60,909 nt of DNA from Kiritimatiellia bacterium (GCA_017540905.1 JAFYAC010000026.1:1-60909), one strand, 5' to 3'; shown: positions 41,799-50,596, counted from the stretch's first letter. Program-made: numbers and translations. Notes: a model not told the origin generated them from the sequence alone.

Positions 41799-42493
41799 GG
41801 GGTGCCTTCGGGGAGCGGGGTTTCCGTGCCGGAATCGGGGCCGCGCAGGAGCGGCTCGACGTTGTGCAGGAAGAGCATGTACACTTCGCCCTCCGGCGAC
41901 AAGGCCGCCTCGTAGAGGAAGCCGCAGGCGTCGCCGAGTTCGAGGAGGATGTCTCTGAGCGGTCGGTCCGTGGCGTCCACCGTGATGGGTTTGTCTCCCG
42001 CCCCGTCGATTGCGTGGATCGATATGCCGGTCTGCCGGCTGACAACCCAATTCAAGTCCGCCATCGGGACATCGGCGAATTTGGCCGTGAGCGGTTGGTC
42101 GAAAAACGGATGCGCCAAGGCAAGCCGGTTGAAATAGTTTACCGAGTGCATGGAGAGCGACACGTTGAGAATCATCCGCTCTTGGCTTGTTGGTTGCGTG
42201 GCGCTTCGGGTTGCCCGGATTGCTTTGCCCTCGTCCCGGAAGCGGCGCACGTTTTCGAGAAGGTTGTCCCGGGATTCGTATGTCAAACGCTGCGACTTTC
42301 GGAAGGTTTCGAAGCGTTCCCCGAAAGCGGGCTCGCCTTCCGAAAGGGCGTCCGCGATTTCGTCGAGCATGGTCCGCATGGAAGCCGCGTAGTAGCTCTG
42401 GTCGTAGAGTTGGGTGATGCCAACGGAGACGGCAATGGTCACGGGCAGGATAAGTGCGAGAGGGACGAGGATGGAGAAGCGATGGGGGTTCAT
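41795..42493 (-). CDS. Membrane-anchored protein with STN/secretin-N-like segment
   Basis: A 232-residue protein with an N-terminal helix ([21 protein letters not shown]) and a periplasmic remainder. Residues about 145-215 ([18 protein letters not shown], then [25 protein letters not shown]) follow the short STN/secretin-N pattern, in which a VxxPLRDILxxL strand-helix is typical. The centre is helical and charged. ATG 42493 is chosen because AGGAAG stands at proper distance; two earlier in-frame ATGs have none. No homologue was recognised by name. It lies 130 bases after the ATPase gene and overlaps the lipoprotein gene by four bases. Confidence 0.6.
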   Translation of the reverse strand: MNPHRFSILVPLALILPVTIAVSVGITQLYDQSYYAASMRTMLDEIADALSEGEPAFGERFETFRKSQRLTYESRDNLLENVRRFRDEGKAIRATRSATQPTSQERMILNVSLSMHSVNYFNRLALAHPFFDQPLTAKFADVPMADLNWVVSRQTGISIHAIDGAGDKPITVDATDRPLRDILLELGDACGFLYEAALSPEGEVYMLFLHNVEPLLRGPDSGTETPLPEGTP

Positions 42494-42564
42494 GGTCTTC
42501 CTTTGGTTCATGGGTTTCCCGTTCCGTTTCCAGTGGAGTTCAAGGGAACGCACCTGCGGGGCGG

Positions 42565-42613
42565 CTTTGCGTTCTTTGCGTGAAATCCCTTTGCGTTCTT
42601 TGCGTTGAATGTC
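42565..42613. repeat. 24-bp direct repeat after the ATPase gene
   Basis: Two adjacent copies of CTTTGCGTTCTTTGCGT plus seven bases lie just before the ATPase stop on the plus strand. Short CTTTGCGT motifs of this sort are commonly dispersed in intergenic DNA. Confidence 0.7.
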
Positions 42614-42623
42614 GGGGGGGCAG

Positions 42624-43433
42624 TCATGCGGAGGGGGCTTCGTCGGCGAGGAAGTCGAGTTCGCGGGGGAGGCGTTTGAGTTCTTCGGTGGCGCGCAGGG
42701 GGTTGCTTACGCGTTCGTCGCGGACGATGCGGCCGTCGCGGAGGACGATCTGGCGGCGGCAGTACTGGGCGATGTCCGGTTCGTGCGTCACCATCAGGAT
42801 GGTCATGCCCTTGTCGTTGAGGTCCTGGAAGATTTCCATGATCTCCAGCGAGGTGCGGGTGTCGAGGTTGCCCGTGGGTTCGTCGGCCAGCAGGAAGGAG
42901 GGCTCGTTCACCAGGGCGCGCGCGATGGCGACGCGCTGCTGCTGGCCGCCGCTCAGTTGGCTGGGGTGGTGCAGGGCGCGCTTGCCGAGGCCGACGCGCT
43001 GGAGGCACGCGAGGGCGCGGCGGCGCAGGGCGCGGCGGGAGGGGCAGTGGGGGGAGTAGAGCATCGGGAGTTCGACGTTCTCGAGGGCGGAGGTGCGGGA
43101 GAGGAGGTTGAAGCCCTGGAAGACGAACCCCAGGCGCTGGTTGCGCACGCGGGCGAGGCGGTCGCGGTCGAAGGCCGCCACTTGCTCGCCTTCGAGCCAG
43201 TATTCGCCGCCGGTCGGGCGGTCGAGGCAGCCGAGCATGTTCATCAGCGTGGATTTGCCGGAGCCGCTCGGGCCCATGATCGCCACGAAGTCGCCGCGCG
43301 CGATTTCCAGGGATATGGTCCGGCAGGCGTGGACGGAGTTCTCGGCGCCGGATTGGTAGACTTTGTCGAGGCCCACCAGGCGGATGACGCAGTCGGAGGG
43401 GGAGGGGGCGGGTTGGGCGGGGGCGGGGGGCAT
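42624..43433 (-). CDS. MacB/LolD-type ABC transporter ATPase
   Basis: A 269-residue ATPase. Walker [10 protein letters not shown], the LolD/MacB-specific [15 protein letters not shown]-loop, signature [15 protein letters not shown], Walker [13 protein letters not shown] and switch His in VTHEPD are all present. It is a stand-alone subunit, whereas E. coli MacB has ATPase and permease fused. A GAGGAG site lies over the end of the macA-like gene, so the two are coupled. Its permease partner is encoded about 3 kb downstream, beyond four unrelated genes. Confidence 0.93.
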   Translation of the reverse strand: MPPAPAQPAPSPSDCVIRLVGLDKVYQSGAENSVHACRTISLEIARGDFVAIMGPSGSGKSTLMNMLGCLDRPTGGEYWLEGEQVAAFDRDRLARVRNQRLGFVFQGFNLLSRTSALENVELPMLYSPHCPSRRALRRRALACLQRVGLGKRALHHPSQLSGGQQQRVAIARALVNEPSFLLADEPTGNLDTRTSLEIMEIFQDLNDKGMTILMVTHEPDIAQYCRRQIVLRDGRIVRDERVSNPLRATEELKRLPRELDFLADEAPSA

Positions 43434-43444
43434 GGGGCGGCTCC

Positions 43445-44707
43445 TCAGCGTCGCGGCGGGGGACCGGGCAAGAAGGGGGATCCGCCGCCGGAACGCGGCG
43501 CGGCGGCGGCCGCGGAGGCGGCGTCGGCGCGGCCGGTGACGACGGGGTCGCCTTCGGAGAGGCCCGCGAGGACTTCGGTCCAGGTGCCGTCGGTGATGCC
43601 CGCCAGGATCGGGGTGCGGCGGAGGGCGCCGGTGGCGGGGTCGAGGACGTACACGGTCTTGGGGGTGGCGCCGGCGGGGGGCGAGGGCGGGGCGGCGCAA
43701 GGGGCGGCGGAGGCGGAGGGGGCGGCGGGGGGACGGGGCGGGGCGGGGGGCGCGGCGTCGGCCACGGATTCGCCTTCGGCGGGGCGGAAGCGCAGGGCCG
43801 CGTTGGGCACGCGCAGGGCGCCGGTGCGCTTGGCCGTCACGACGCTCGCGTTCGCCGTCATCCCGGGGCGCAGCTTGAGGTCGGCGTTCACGACGTCCAC
43901 GATCGCGATGTAGTTGACCACGTTCTGCGAGGTCACCGGCTCGTAGCGGACCTGGCTGACCGTGCCCGTGAATTCGCTGTCGGGATAGGCGTCCACCGTG
44001 AAGACCACTTCCTGCCCCTCCGCCACGCCGCCGACGTCCGCTTCCGAGATCTCCGCCTCGATGCGCATGTCGCGCAGGTCCTTCGCGAGCGTGAAGAGGA
44101 CCGGCGTCGTCATGCTCGCCGCCACCGTCTGGCCCACGTCCACCGAGCGCGAGAGGACCATGCCGTCCATCGGGGAGTAGACGAGCGTCTTGGCGATGTC
44201 CACGTTCGCCTTGTCCAGGCTCGCCGTGCGCTGGCGGAGCGAGGCGCGGGCCTTCGCGAGGGCCGCCTCCGTCTGGTCGTAGTCGGCGTCGGAAAGCAGG
44301 TCCGCGGCGCGCAGCTCGCCCGCGCGGCGGAAGTTCGCCTCCGCCAGCTTGAGGTCGGCGCGGGCGCTCTCCAGCTCCGCTTCGCACTGCTCGCGGGTGC
44401 GGAGGTAGGAGGAGTCGTCCAGGCGCGCGAGCAGCTGGCCGTTGGTCACCGCCGAGTTGTAGTCGGCGAAAAGCTCCACGATCTTGCCCGACACCTCGGA
44501 GCCGACGTCCACCGTCCGCACCGCCCCGAGCGAGCCGTTGGCCGTGACGGTCTGGGCGATCTCGCCGGCGGCGGCCGCGGCCGTCTTGTACTGGACCTTG
44601 CCGCCGCCGAGCGCCGCCCCGCCGCGCCCCGCGTACCACCACCACGCGCCAAACCCCGCCGCGCCGAGAAGCAGCAGGACCAGTACCGTCTTGGAAAACT
44701 TTTTCAT
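43445..44707 (-). CDS. MacA-like periplasmic adaptor (HlyD/RND family)
   Basis: A 420-residue membrane fusion protein. One N-terminal helix (TVLVLLLLGAAGFGAWWWYAG) anchors it in the inner membrane. The lipoyl halves are GEIAQTVTANGSLGAVRTVDVGSEVSGKI and VYSPMDGMVLSRSVDVGQTV, separated by a long helical hairpin (about 95-175); beta-barrel and membrane-proximal domains follow. Residues about 325-355 are an unusual Pro/Ala-rich insert in the membrane-proximal part, and the C terminus is Gly/Pro-rich. It would bridge the MacB-type permease to TolC. GGAGG precedes the ATG, and a good promoter lies about 60 bases upstream. Confidence 0.92.
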   Translation of the reverse strand: MKKFSKTVLVLLLLGAAGFGAWWWYAGRGGAALGGGKVQYKTAAAAAGEIAQTVTANGSLGAVRTVDVGSEVSGKIVELFADYNSAVTNGQLLARLDDSSYLRTREQCEAELESARADLKLAEANFRRAGELRAADLLSDADYDQTEAALAKARASLRQRTASLDKANVDIAKTLVYSPMDGMVLSRSVDVGQTVAASMTTPVLFTLAKDLRDMRIEAEISEADVGGVAEGQEVVFTVDAYPDSEFTGTVSQVRYEPVTSQNVVNYIAIVDVVNADLKLRPGMTANASVVTAKRTGALRVPNAALRFRPAEGESVADAAPPAPPRPPAAPSASAAPCAAPPSPPAGATPKTVYVLDPATGALRRTPILAGITDGTWTEVLAGLSEGDPVVTGRADAASAAAAAPRSGGGSPFLPGPPPRR

Positions 44708-44767
44708 TCAACCTCCGGAAGTCGCCGGTCGCCCCGCTCCGGTTACAGGGGGACGGAAACTTCTTCC

Positions 44768-44796
44768 ACGATATCGCGCAATTGCCCCCATGCCAA
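44768..44796 (-). promoter_or_regulatory. Promoter of the efflux operon
   Basis: On the minus strand TTGGCA and TATCGT are separated by 17 bases, with a leader of about 55 bases to the macA-like ATG. It is the only good promoter I can find for the whole chain down to the TolC gene. Confidence 0.6.
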
Positions 44797-44840
44797 GAAA
44801 AAGCGGCAAATGGGGCGCAGTTTGGGGAGGGCGGGAACCC

Positions 44841-45070
44841 AGAGCGGTTTCAAAAACAGTGTGGCCGCATCGGGAAGGGAGACAAAACTCCGATTTGTCC
44901 GATGCCTGCGCTAACGCTCCGGCAAACCGCTCTAGAGCAAATTAAGAAAAAGTGTAGTCGCAAGCCGGGGAGGGCCCGGCTTCGTCCGGGCCTGATTTTT
45001 CGTCCTTGCACACGGCCGCGACAAAGCGCGGCCCTCCCGAAACGGCTACAGCATTTCTTAAACCGCTCTA
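44841..45070. repeat. Two abutting small elements with CTAGAGCGGTTT-type ends
   Basis: Segment one (44841-44936) runs from AGAGCGGTTT to AAACCGCTCTAG. Segment two (44932-45070) has imperfect 26-base terminal inverted repeats starting CTAGAGC, and holds a GGCCCGGCTTCGTCCGGGCC hairpin and the CGCGGCC-type palindrome also found at 26.2-26.6 kb. Its right end overlaps the kdsB stop codon. A single related end (AGAGCGGTT) is at 52684. Confidence 0.75.
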
Positions 45071-45820
45071 GGGCTGGGCCGCGAGGAGGGCTTCGATGCG
45101 GGGGATGTCGGAGGGGGTGTCGACGCCGAGGGAGGGGGTGGGGGCGTCGAGGACTTTCATGCGGCAGCCGAGCTGGAGGGCGCGGAGTTGTTCGAGTTTT
45201 TCGAGCTGCTCCAGGGGGGAAGGGGGCGTGGCGACAAGGCGCTCGAGGAAGGTGCGGCGGTAGGCGTAGAGGCCGATGTGGCGGAGGTGGACGCCGGGCG
45301 TCGGCGGGAAACCGGGGGCGGCGCCGCGGACGTAGGGGATGACGGAGCGGGAGAAGTAGAGGGCGGCGCCGTCGGCGGCGCGGACGACTTTGACGACGTC
45401 GGGGGAATGGAGGTCGTCGGCGCTTTCGACGGGGGTGGCCGCGGTCGCCATGTCCCAGGCCGGGTCGTCGGCCAGGGCCGCGGCGACGTTGTCCACGGCG
45501 GCAGGGTCGAGGAGGGGTTCGTCGCCCTGGATGTTGACGACGATGTCGGCTTCGCGGCCCCGCAGGGCGTACGCGACGCGGTCGGTGCCGGAGGGCAGGT
45601 CGGACGGGGTCATGACGGGTTCGGCCCCGGCGTCGCGCGCGGCGGCCGCGATGCGTTCGTCGTCGGTCGCCACCCATACGGCGTCGAGGCGGGTCGCCAG
45701 GCGGACGCGGTCGATGACGCGCGCGAGGAGGGGGCGCCCGGCGATGGGCGCCAGGCTTTTGCCGGGAAAGCGGGTGGAGCCCCAGCGGGAGGGGATGACG
45801 CCGACGATGCGGGGGGACAT
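45068..45820 (-). CDS. kdsB: 3-deoxy-manno-octulosonate cytidylyltransferase
   Basis: A 250-residue enzyme that makes CMP-Kdo for the lipopolysaccharide inner core. Motifs IPSRWGSTRFPGKSLAPIAGRPLL (CTP-binding loop), DERIAAAARDAGA, SGTDRVAYAL, VVNIQGDEPLL and HIGLYAYRRTFL are all in place, and length is normal for KdsB. It begins three bases after the stop of the lipoprotein gene, so it is the last gene of the mla operon. The stop codon TAG lies within the terminal repeat of a small element, so the last residues may be element-derived. Confidence 0.95.
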   Translation of the reverse strand: MSPRIVGVIPSRWGSTRFPGKSLAPIAGRPLLARVIDRVRLATRLDAVWVATDDERIAAAARDAGAEPVMTPSDLPSGTDRVAYALRGREADIVVNIQGDEPLLDPAAVDNVAAALADDPAWDMATAATPVESADDLHSPDVVKVVRAADGAALYFSRSVIPYVRGAAPGFPPTPGVHLRHIGLYAYRRTFLERLVATPPSPLEQLEKLEQLRALQLGCRMKVLDAPTPSLGVDTPSDIPRIEALLAAQP

Positions 45821-45823
45821 GGC

Positions 45824-46552
45824 TCAGTCCTTGGTTTTGCGAGTGGATTTGCGGGTGGATTTGGCGGGGGTGGTGTCAGAGGGGGCGGAGCCGGACTCGG
45901 AGGGGAGGAGGGGGGAGATGTGGGCGGAGAGGTCGTCGGCGAGGAGGGTGACGGCTTCGCGGAGGGCGCGGATGTAGGAGGGGATGGAGGCGTCGGCGGG
46001 GAGGGCGCGGTAGTGGGCGATGCGGGGGGCGTCGGAGGGGGACAGCTGCCAGGAGGCGACGAGGTCGAGGCTGCCGCCGAGGGGGGCTTCCATGCGGAGG
46101 ATGCGGAGGGTGACGGTCGCGGCGGCGGGGGTGGAGGGGGTTGTGGTGGGGTAGAGGTCGATGGTGGCGGTGGGGAGTTTTTCGAGGAGGCGCGCGGCGA
46201 GGAGTTCGCGGATGGAGGCGTCGAGGGGCGTCGCCCAGCGATGCTGGTCGAGGGGCACGAGTTCGGCGTCGGGGGTGGCGTCGGAAAGGATCACGATCTG
46301 GGGGCGGTCGAGATGGCGGGGGAGGGTCACGGGGGCGATGTCGATGCGCGGGGCGTCGGCGGGCAGGTCGCGGGAGGCGAAGGTGTCCCAGATGGTCGCA
46401 GGGGCCAGGGTGTGGAGGTGCGGGGAGGGGGAGCGTCCGCCGAAGCAGCCGGCGGAAAAGACGAGGAGGGCGGAAAGAGTGACGAGAGACGAGAGACGAG
46501 TGACGAGTTTGCGGTGGGTCATGGAAGGGTTCTGGAGGGGGCGGTTTTTCAT
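45824..46552 (-). CDS. PqiC/YmbA-like ABC-type transport auxiliary lipoprotein
   Basis: A 242-residue lipoprotein with lipobox FSAGC (Cys36). The pattern HLHTLAPAT, ...PRIDIAPVTLPRHLDRPQIV, ...LVPLDQHRWATPLDASIRELLAARL is that of the PqiC/DUF330 auxiliary lipoproteins that work with MCE proteins. The C terminus is Lys/Ser/Thr-rich (STRKSTRKTKD). ATG 46552 is chosen for its GGAG site; an internal ATG ten codons later is an alternative and gives a more ordinary signal peptide. The stretch KLVTRLSSLVT in the signal peptide is coded by a microsatellite shared with the TolC gene. Confidence 0.82.
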   Translation of the reverse strand: MKNRPLQNPSMTHRKLVTRLSSLVTLSALLVFSAGCFGGRSPSPHLHTLAPATIWDTFASRDLPADAPRIDIAPVTLPRHLDRPQIVILSDATPDAELVPLDQHRWATPLDASIRELLAARLLEKLPTATIDLYPTTTPSTPAAATVTLRILRMEAPLGGSLDLVASWQLSPSDAPRIAHYRALPADASIPSYIRALREAVTLLADDLSAHISPLLPSESGSAPSDTTPAKSTRKSTRKTKD

Positions 46553-46566
46553 GGGTGGGCTCCGGG

Positions 46567-47532
46567 TCAGGGGGTTTGCTGGTCGGCTTTGCCGGCGAGG
46601 AGGGATTCGGGGTGCTGTTCGAGGTAGTCGAGGAAGAGGCGCAGGGAGCGGGAGGCGTCGCGGATGTCGGCGAGGATGGAGGGGAGGTCGGTGCCGGCAG
46701 GGGTGGTGGGGTCGAAGAGGGGGGCGAGGTTGGCGGTGGTGGATTTCAGGTTGGCCATGATGGGGGCGAGGTCGGCGGAGGCGGATTTGAGGGTGGCGCG
46801 GAGGTCTTCGAGGGTCGCGGTGGCGGTCTGGAGGAGTTGGCCGCCGTCGCCGGCGAGGGGTTGGACCTGGTCGTTGAGGGAGGCGAAGAGGGTGCCGAGC
46901 TTCCGGAGGGATTCGTCGAGGTGGGCGACGGTGCCTTTTTCGTGCACGGACTGGACGAGGGCGGAGAGGCCGGATACGGCGTCGCGGAGTTCGGTTACGA
47001 TGTCGGCGAAGGGGAGGTCGGCGAGTTTGCCGGTAACGGCGGCGAGGGGGGACGGGGTGGTGGGGACTTCGAGGAGGCCGGGGTCGCGGGCGAGGAGGGT
47101 GGCGGGGGTGTCGGGGTGGTTGCCGAGGGTGATCTTGAGTTTGCCGGTGAGAAGGCTCTGGTTGGCAAGCTGGGCGCGGAGTCCGTGGTCGGTGACGAGG
47201 CGGGAGAGGAGGTCGCCGGGGGAGCCGTTGAAGGTGGAATCGGCGCTGATGCGGGAGGGCTCGATCTGGAAGCGGACGGGGCGGTAGAAGCGGTGGGTCG
47301 GGAGGTCGAATTCGATGCGCACGCCGGTGACGGTTCCGATGCGCACGCCTTCGTATTCGACGGGGGCGCCGACGTCGAGGCCGCCGATGTTTTCGTCGAA
47401 GTAGGCGACGCATTCGAGTTTGCGCTCGAAGAGGCCGCGGCCGCCCAGCGCGAGCGCGGCCAGGATGAGCAGGGCGATGGCGCCGATGACGAAGGCGCCT
47501 ACGACGGCGGGATGGGGCTTTTTGTCGCTCAT
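46567..47532 (-). CDS. mlaD: MlaD-type MCE-domain protein
   Basis: A 321-residue substrate-binding component of a phospholipid ABC transporter. The N-terminal membrane helix VVGAFVIGAIALLILAALAL is followed by the MCE domain (about 37-115) with YFDENIGGLDVGAPVEYEGVRIGTV. From about residue 170 helices dominate (TVAHLDESLRKLGTLFASLN), as in longer MCE proteins whose helices build a channel. E. coli MlaD has 183 residues, so this is closer to PqiB/LetB-like or Mycobacterium lengths. AAGGAGA precedes the ATG, which overlaps the mlaF stop. Confidence 0.9.
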   Translation of the reverse strand: MSDKKPHPAVVGAFVIGAIALLILAALALGGRGLFERKLECVAYFDENIGGLDVGAPVEYEGVRIGTVTGVRIEFDLPTHRFYRPVRFQIEPSRISADSTFNGSPGDLLSRLVTDHGLRAQLANQSLLTGKLKITLGNHPDTPATLLARDPGLLEVPTTPSPLAAVTGKLADLPFADIVTELRDAVSGLSALVQSVHEKGTVAHLDESLRKLGTLFASLNDQVQPLAGDGGQLLQTATATLEDLRATLKSASADLAPIMANLKSTTANLAPLFDPTTPAGTDLPSILADIRDASRSLRLFLDYLEQHPESLLAGKADQQTP

Positions 47533-48320
47533 GGACGGGTCTCCTTGGTTTTGGGAGGCGGGGGAAGTTCGCCGCGGCGGAGGAAGGCTTGCACGGTGGG
47601 GTCGGGGCAGTCGGCGAGGAGGTCGCGGGGGGCGCCGGTCGCGATCTGGGTGAGGGTGGCGGCGTCGAGGAATACGGAGTTGGTGCCGATGGACAGAAGG
47701 CTGGCGAGTTCGTGGGTGACGACGACGAGCGTCGCGCCCAGGGCGTCGCGCAGCCGCAGCATCAGGTCGTCGAGGCGCTTGGCGCTCACGGGGTCGAGGC
47801 CGGCGGAGGGTTCGTCGAAGAAGAGGATCTCGGGGTCGAGCGCCAGGGCCCGGGCGAGTCCGGCGCGCTTGCGCATGCCGCCGGATATCTCGGAGGGATA
47901 GTAGTCGCCGAATCCGGCGAGGCCGACGAGGGCGAGCTTGAGCTCGGCCAGGGCGCGGATGTCGCGGGGGGGCAGGGGGGTGCAGGTTTCGAGCGGTACG
48001 GCGACGTTCTCGGCGAGGGTCATGGAGCTGAAGAGGGCGCCGCCCTGGTAGAGGACGCCGATGCGGCGGAGGATCGCGGCGCGGTCGGCGGGGTCGGCGG
48101 CCCAGTAGTCGGCGGCGCCGTAGAAGACGCGCCCGGCGGCGGGGCGCTGGAGGCCGATCAGGTGCCGCAGGAGGGTGCTCTTGCCGCAGCCGCTGCCGCC
48201 CATCACGATGAAGATGTCGCCGCGGTTCACCGTGAAGTCCAGGTCGCGCTGGATGACGCGCTCGCCGTAGGCGAGGGTGAGGTGTTCGGCGCGGAGGGGG
48301 GCTTGGTCGGCGGCGGTCAT
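47529..48320 (-). CDS. mlaF: MlaF-type ABC ATPase
   Basis: A 263-residue ATPase that drives lipid transport between inner and outer membranes. It has Walker A GGSGCGKST, the Mla-type Q-loop IGVLYQGGALFSSMTLAENV, signature ISGGMRKRAGLARAL, Walker B ILFFDEPSAGLDP and switch VTHE. GGMxKR in the signature is diagnostic for the MlaF/MKL subgroup. It starts three bases after the mlaE stop and overlaps mlaD by four bases. Confidence 0.94.
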   Translation of the reverse strand: MTAADQAPLRAEHLTLAYGERVIQRDLDFTVNRGDIFIVMGGSGCGKSTLLRHLIGLQRPAAGRVFYGAADYWAADPADRAAILRRIGVLYQGGALFSSMTLAENVAVPLETCTPLPPRDIRALAELKLALVGLAGFGDYYPSEISGGMRKRAGLARALALDPEILFFDEPSAGLDPVSAKRLDDLMLRLRDALGATLVVVTHELASLLSIGTNSVFLDAATLTQIATGAPRDLLADCPDPTVQAFLRRGELPPPPKTKETRP

Positions 48321-48323
48321 GGC

Positions 48324-49481
48324 TCAGATTCCCAGCAGCATGTAGAGGACCGAAATCAGCGAGTCCATCACGATGATCCACACGATGGCGTTGACCACCG
48401 CCGCCGTCGTCGCCGTGCCCACGGATTCGGCGCTGCGCCCGCACGCGATGCCCTGGCGGCAGCCGGATACCGCGATGACCACACCGTACACCGCCGCCTT
48501 GAAGAGGCCCGAGGCGATGCCCTTGACCGACATCGAGGAAAGGGTCTCGTGGAGGTACTGGGCCGGCGTCAGATCCATCGTCGCGATGCCCGCGATGGCG
48601 CCGCCGAGGATGCCCGCCGCCATCGAGTAGGTCGCCAGCAGCGGCATCATCAGCAGCAGCGCGAGGGCGCGGGGGGCGACGAGGTAGTCCATCGGGGAGA
48701 AGCCGAGCGTGCGGAGGGCGTCGATTTCCTCGTTGACCTGCATCGTGCCCAGGCGCGCGGCGAAGGCGGCGCCCGTGCGGCCGCTCATCACGATGCCCGT
48801 CATCAGCGCCCCCATCTCGCGCGTCATCGCGATTGCCACCGCGTCCGCGATGAAGATTTCCGCGCCGAACAGTTTCAATTGGATCGCCCCCAGGAACGCC
48901 ACGATCATCCCCACCAGCAGACTCATCAGGAACAGGATGGGCAACGCCCCGGGACCGCATTCGCTCAGGACGTCGAGGAAATCGGCGCGGCGGTGGCGGC
49001 CCTTGCCGACGAGCATGCGTCCGGCCGAGGCGGCGAGATCGACGAGGAAGCGGAGGGATTCGCCCGTATGCTGGAAGCACGCCTGGCTCGCGAGGCCGAC
49101 GCGCGCCAGCCAGGAGGGCTCCGGCGGCGCGGCGTCGCGGGCGCGGGGCGGGACGGCGGAAGCGAGGTCGAGGAGGGCGCGGACGCCGGAGGGGAGCCCG
49201 GAGAGGTCGAGGGTGGTGCCTTTGGGCGCGGCGACGGCGAGGCGCCGGAGAAATACCAGAAGGGGGCTGTCCCAGGCCGCGATGCCGGCATCGGCGACGC
49301 GGAGGGTGGAGGAGGGCAGGCCATCGAGGGCGTGCGGGTCGGCAAGGAAGGCGTTGGCGGCGGAGAGATCGGCGGCGAGCGTCCAGGTGCCGGAGAGGGA
49401 AAGGACCGCGGAGGGGCCGCCGCGATCGAGCCGCAGGCCGGCGGCGGTGGAAACGGGAACTGTGCTGGCGGTAGGTGCCAT
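48324..49481 (-). CDS. mlaE: MlaE-type permease fused to N-terminal STAS domain
   Basis: A 385-residue protein. Residues about 20-115 are a STAS-like domain (AVLSLSGTWTLAADLSAANAFL, then TTLDLSGLPSGVRALLDL), which in other species is a separate MlaB subunit or a fusion. Residues about 135-385 are the MlaE permease with FLGAIQLKLFGAEIFIADAVAIAMTREMGALMTGIVMSGRTGAAFAARLGTMQVNEEIDAL, the family core. Fusion makes a separate mlaB unnecessary; none is seen. It is the first gene of an operon continuing to kdsB, which ties lipid traffic and LPS synthesis together. Confidence 0.92.
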   Translation of the reverse strand: MAPTASTVPVSTAAGLRLDRGGPSAVLSLSGTWTLAADLSAANAFLADPHALDGLPSSTLRVADAGIAAWDSPLLVFLRRLAVAAPKGTTLDLSGLPSGVRALLDLASAVPPRARDAAPPEPSWLARVGLASQACFQHTGESLRFLVDLAASAGRMLVGKGRHRRADFLDVLSECGPGALPILFLMSLLVGMIVAFLGAIQLKLFGAEIFIADAVAIAMTREMGALMTGIVMSGRTGAAFAARLGTMQVNEEIDALRTLGFSPMDYLVAPRALALLLMMPLLATYSMAAGILGGAIAGIATMDLTPAQYLHETLSSMSVKGIASGLFKAAVYGVVIAVSGCRQGIACGRSAESVGTATTAAVVNAIVWIIVMDSLISVLYMLLGI

Positions 49482-49490
49482 GGGGGCGGA

Positions 49491-49518
49491 AGATAAAGGG
49501 CGTTGGTGGGCAAGTCAA
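49491..49518 (-). promoter_or_regulatory. Candidate promoter of the mla operon (near-leaderless)
   Basis: On the minus strand TTGACT and TTATCT are separated by 16 bases; the -10 ends nine bases before the mlaE ATG, and there is no ribosome binding site. Confidence 0.5.
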
Positions 49519-49607
49519 TCCGTTTGTATCCCCGGCGGGCGGGGTGCGCAAAAATCGCAAGGTCCGGGGAGCGACGGTTTGAAAGGCGGGCTGCTCAAAA
49601 AAACATG

Positions 49608-49636
49608 TTGCGGATAGATGGAATGGCGTGTATAGA
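49608..49636 (+). promoter_or_regulatory. Promoter of the coiled-coil lipoprotein gene
   Basis: TTGCGG and TATAGA are separated by 17 bases, 38 bases before the ATG; GAAGAAGAGG serves as ribosome binding site. Confidence 0.65.
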
Positions 49637-49674
49637 TTCGCCTTCATTTTTCGTTTCCTGAAGAAGAGGTTGGC

Positions 49675-50532
49675 ATGAAGAGACTGACAAAATGGATGGG
49701 GCCGGGTGCGGCATTCATGATGCTGGCGGCCGGATGGCTGGGGTGCTCGAAGGCCCCGGAGGCGGTGAATGGCGCGGGGGCGTCAACGCCCCGCGTCGTG
49801 CAGCAGGCGCCGTGGATGGACGGCGAACACTGGGGCATGACGCCCGCGGAGGTGCGCTCCCGGATGGGCAAGGCGCCGGAACTGGAGTCGAAGACATCGT
49901 ATTACTATCCGGTGGAGTTCGCCGGCCGACCGGCGGTGTCGCAGTACGTGTTCGGGCAGGGGGCGGACGGCGCGGAACGGGTGCTGGTCCGCAAAATCCT
50001 GTATCTGGCCCACCCGAAGCAGGAATCCTTCCTGCCGACGATGTCCCGGGGGCAGGCGGAGGAGGCGTTCGGGGCGCTCCGGACGTCGGTGGAAGCGGTG
50101 CTCGGCAAGACGTCGGTGGTGACCCAGCAGATGGCCGTCAGCGCGAAGCTCGAAAGCTATGCACGGACGGTCGGGGACCGCGTCAAGGCCGCCGAAAAGG
50201 AAGTCCGCCGCCTGGAACGGGCCATCGAGGCGCGGCGGCACGAGCTGCAACGGCAGTACGCGGGGCAGAAGAACCGCAACGCGATGGTGGTGGCCGGTCT
50301 CGTGGAGTTCGAAAAGCCCTTGCAGCAGGCCCAGCACATCCTGACGACCGTGAAAGGCGAACAGAGCCAGGTCCGGAAGGACATCCGGGCCGAGTGCGCG
50401 GCGCTGCCGGAGGAGGAGCGTCCCTACCACTGGGAATGCAACTGGACGGGGTCGGACGGATCGTCGTCGCTTTACCTGACGGCGAACATCCAGCGGACGC
50501 ACCTGGCGCTGAGTTTCGAGGCGCCGGAGTGA
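49675..50532 (+). CDS. Lipoprotein with central coiled coil, unknown function
   Basis: A 285-residue protein that I do not recognise. The signal ends in the lipobox AGWLGC (Cys24). Residues about 45-150 form a mixed region beginning WMDGEHWGMTPAEVRSRMGKAPE, whose W(G)MTxxEVxxxLG pattern recurs in many small envelope proteins. Residues about 155-240 are a charged coiled coil (VGDRVKAAEKEVRRLERAIEARRHELQRQ). The end, SSSLYLTANIQRTHLALSFEAPE, is strand-like. It has its own promoter and stands alone, divergent from the mla operon and convergent with the HIT gene. Confidence 0.65.
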   Translation: MKRLTKWMGPGAAFMMLAAGWLGCSKAPEAVNGAGASTPRVVQQAPWMDGEHWGMTPAEVRSRMGKAPELESKTSYYYPVEFAGRPAVSQYVFGQGADGAERVLVRKILYLAHPKQESFLPTMSRGQAEEAFGALRTSVEAVLGKTSVVTQQMAVSAKLESYARTVGDRVKAAEKEVRRLERAIEARRHELQRQYAGQKNRNAMVVAGLVEFEKPLQQAQHILTTVKGEQSQVRKDIRAECAALPEEERPYHWECNWTGSDGSSSLYLTANIQRTHLALSFEAPE

Positions 50533-50596
50533 GGGGCGTGGGGGGCGGGCCCGCGGGGCGCGGAGGCGGGCCGACACCCGGAGGAAGGCCGACCAA

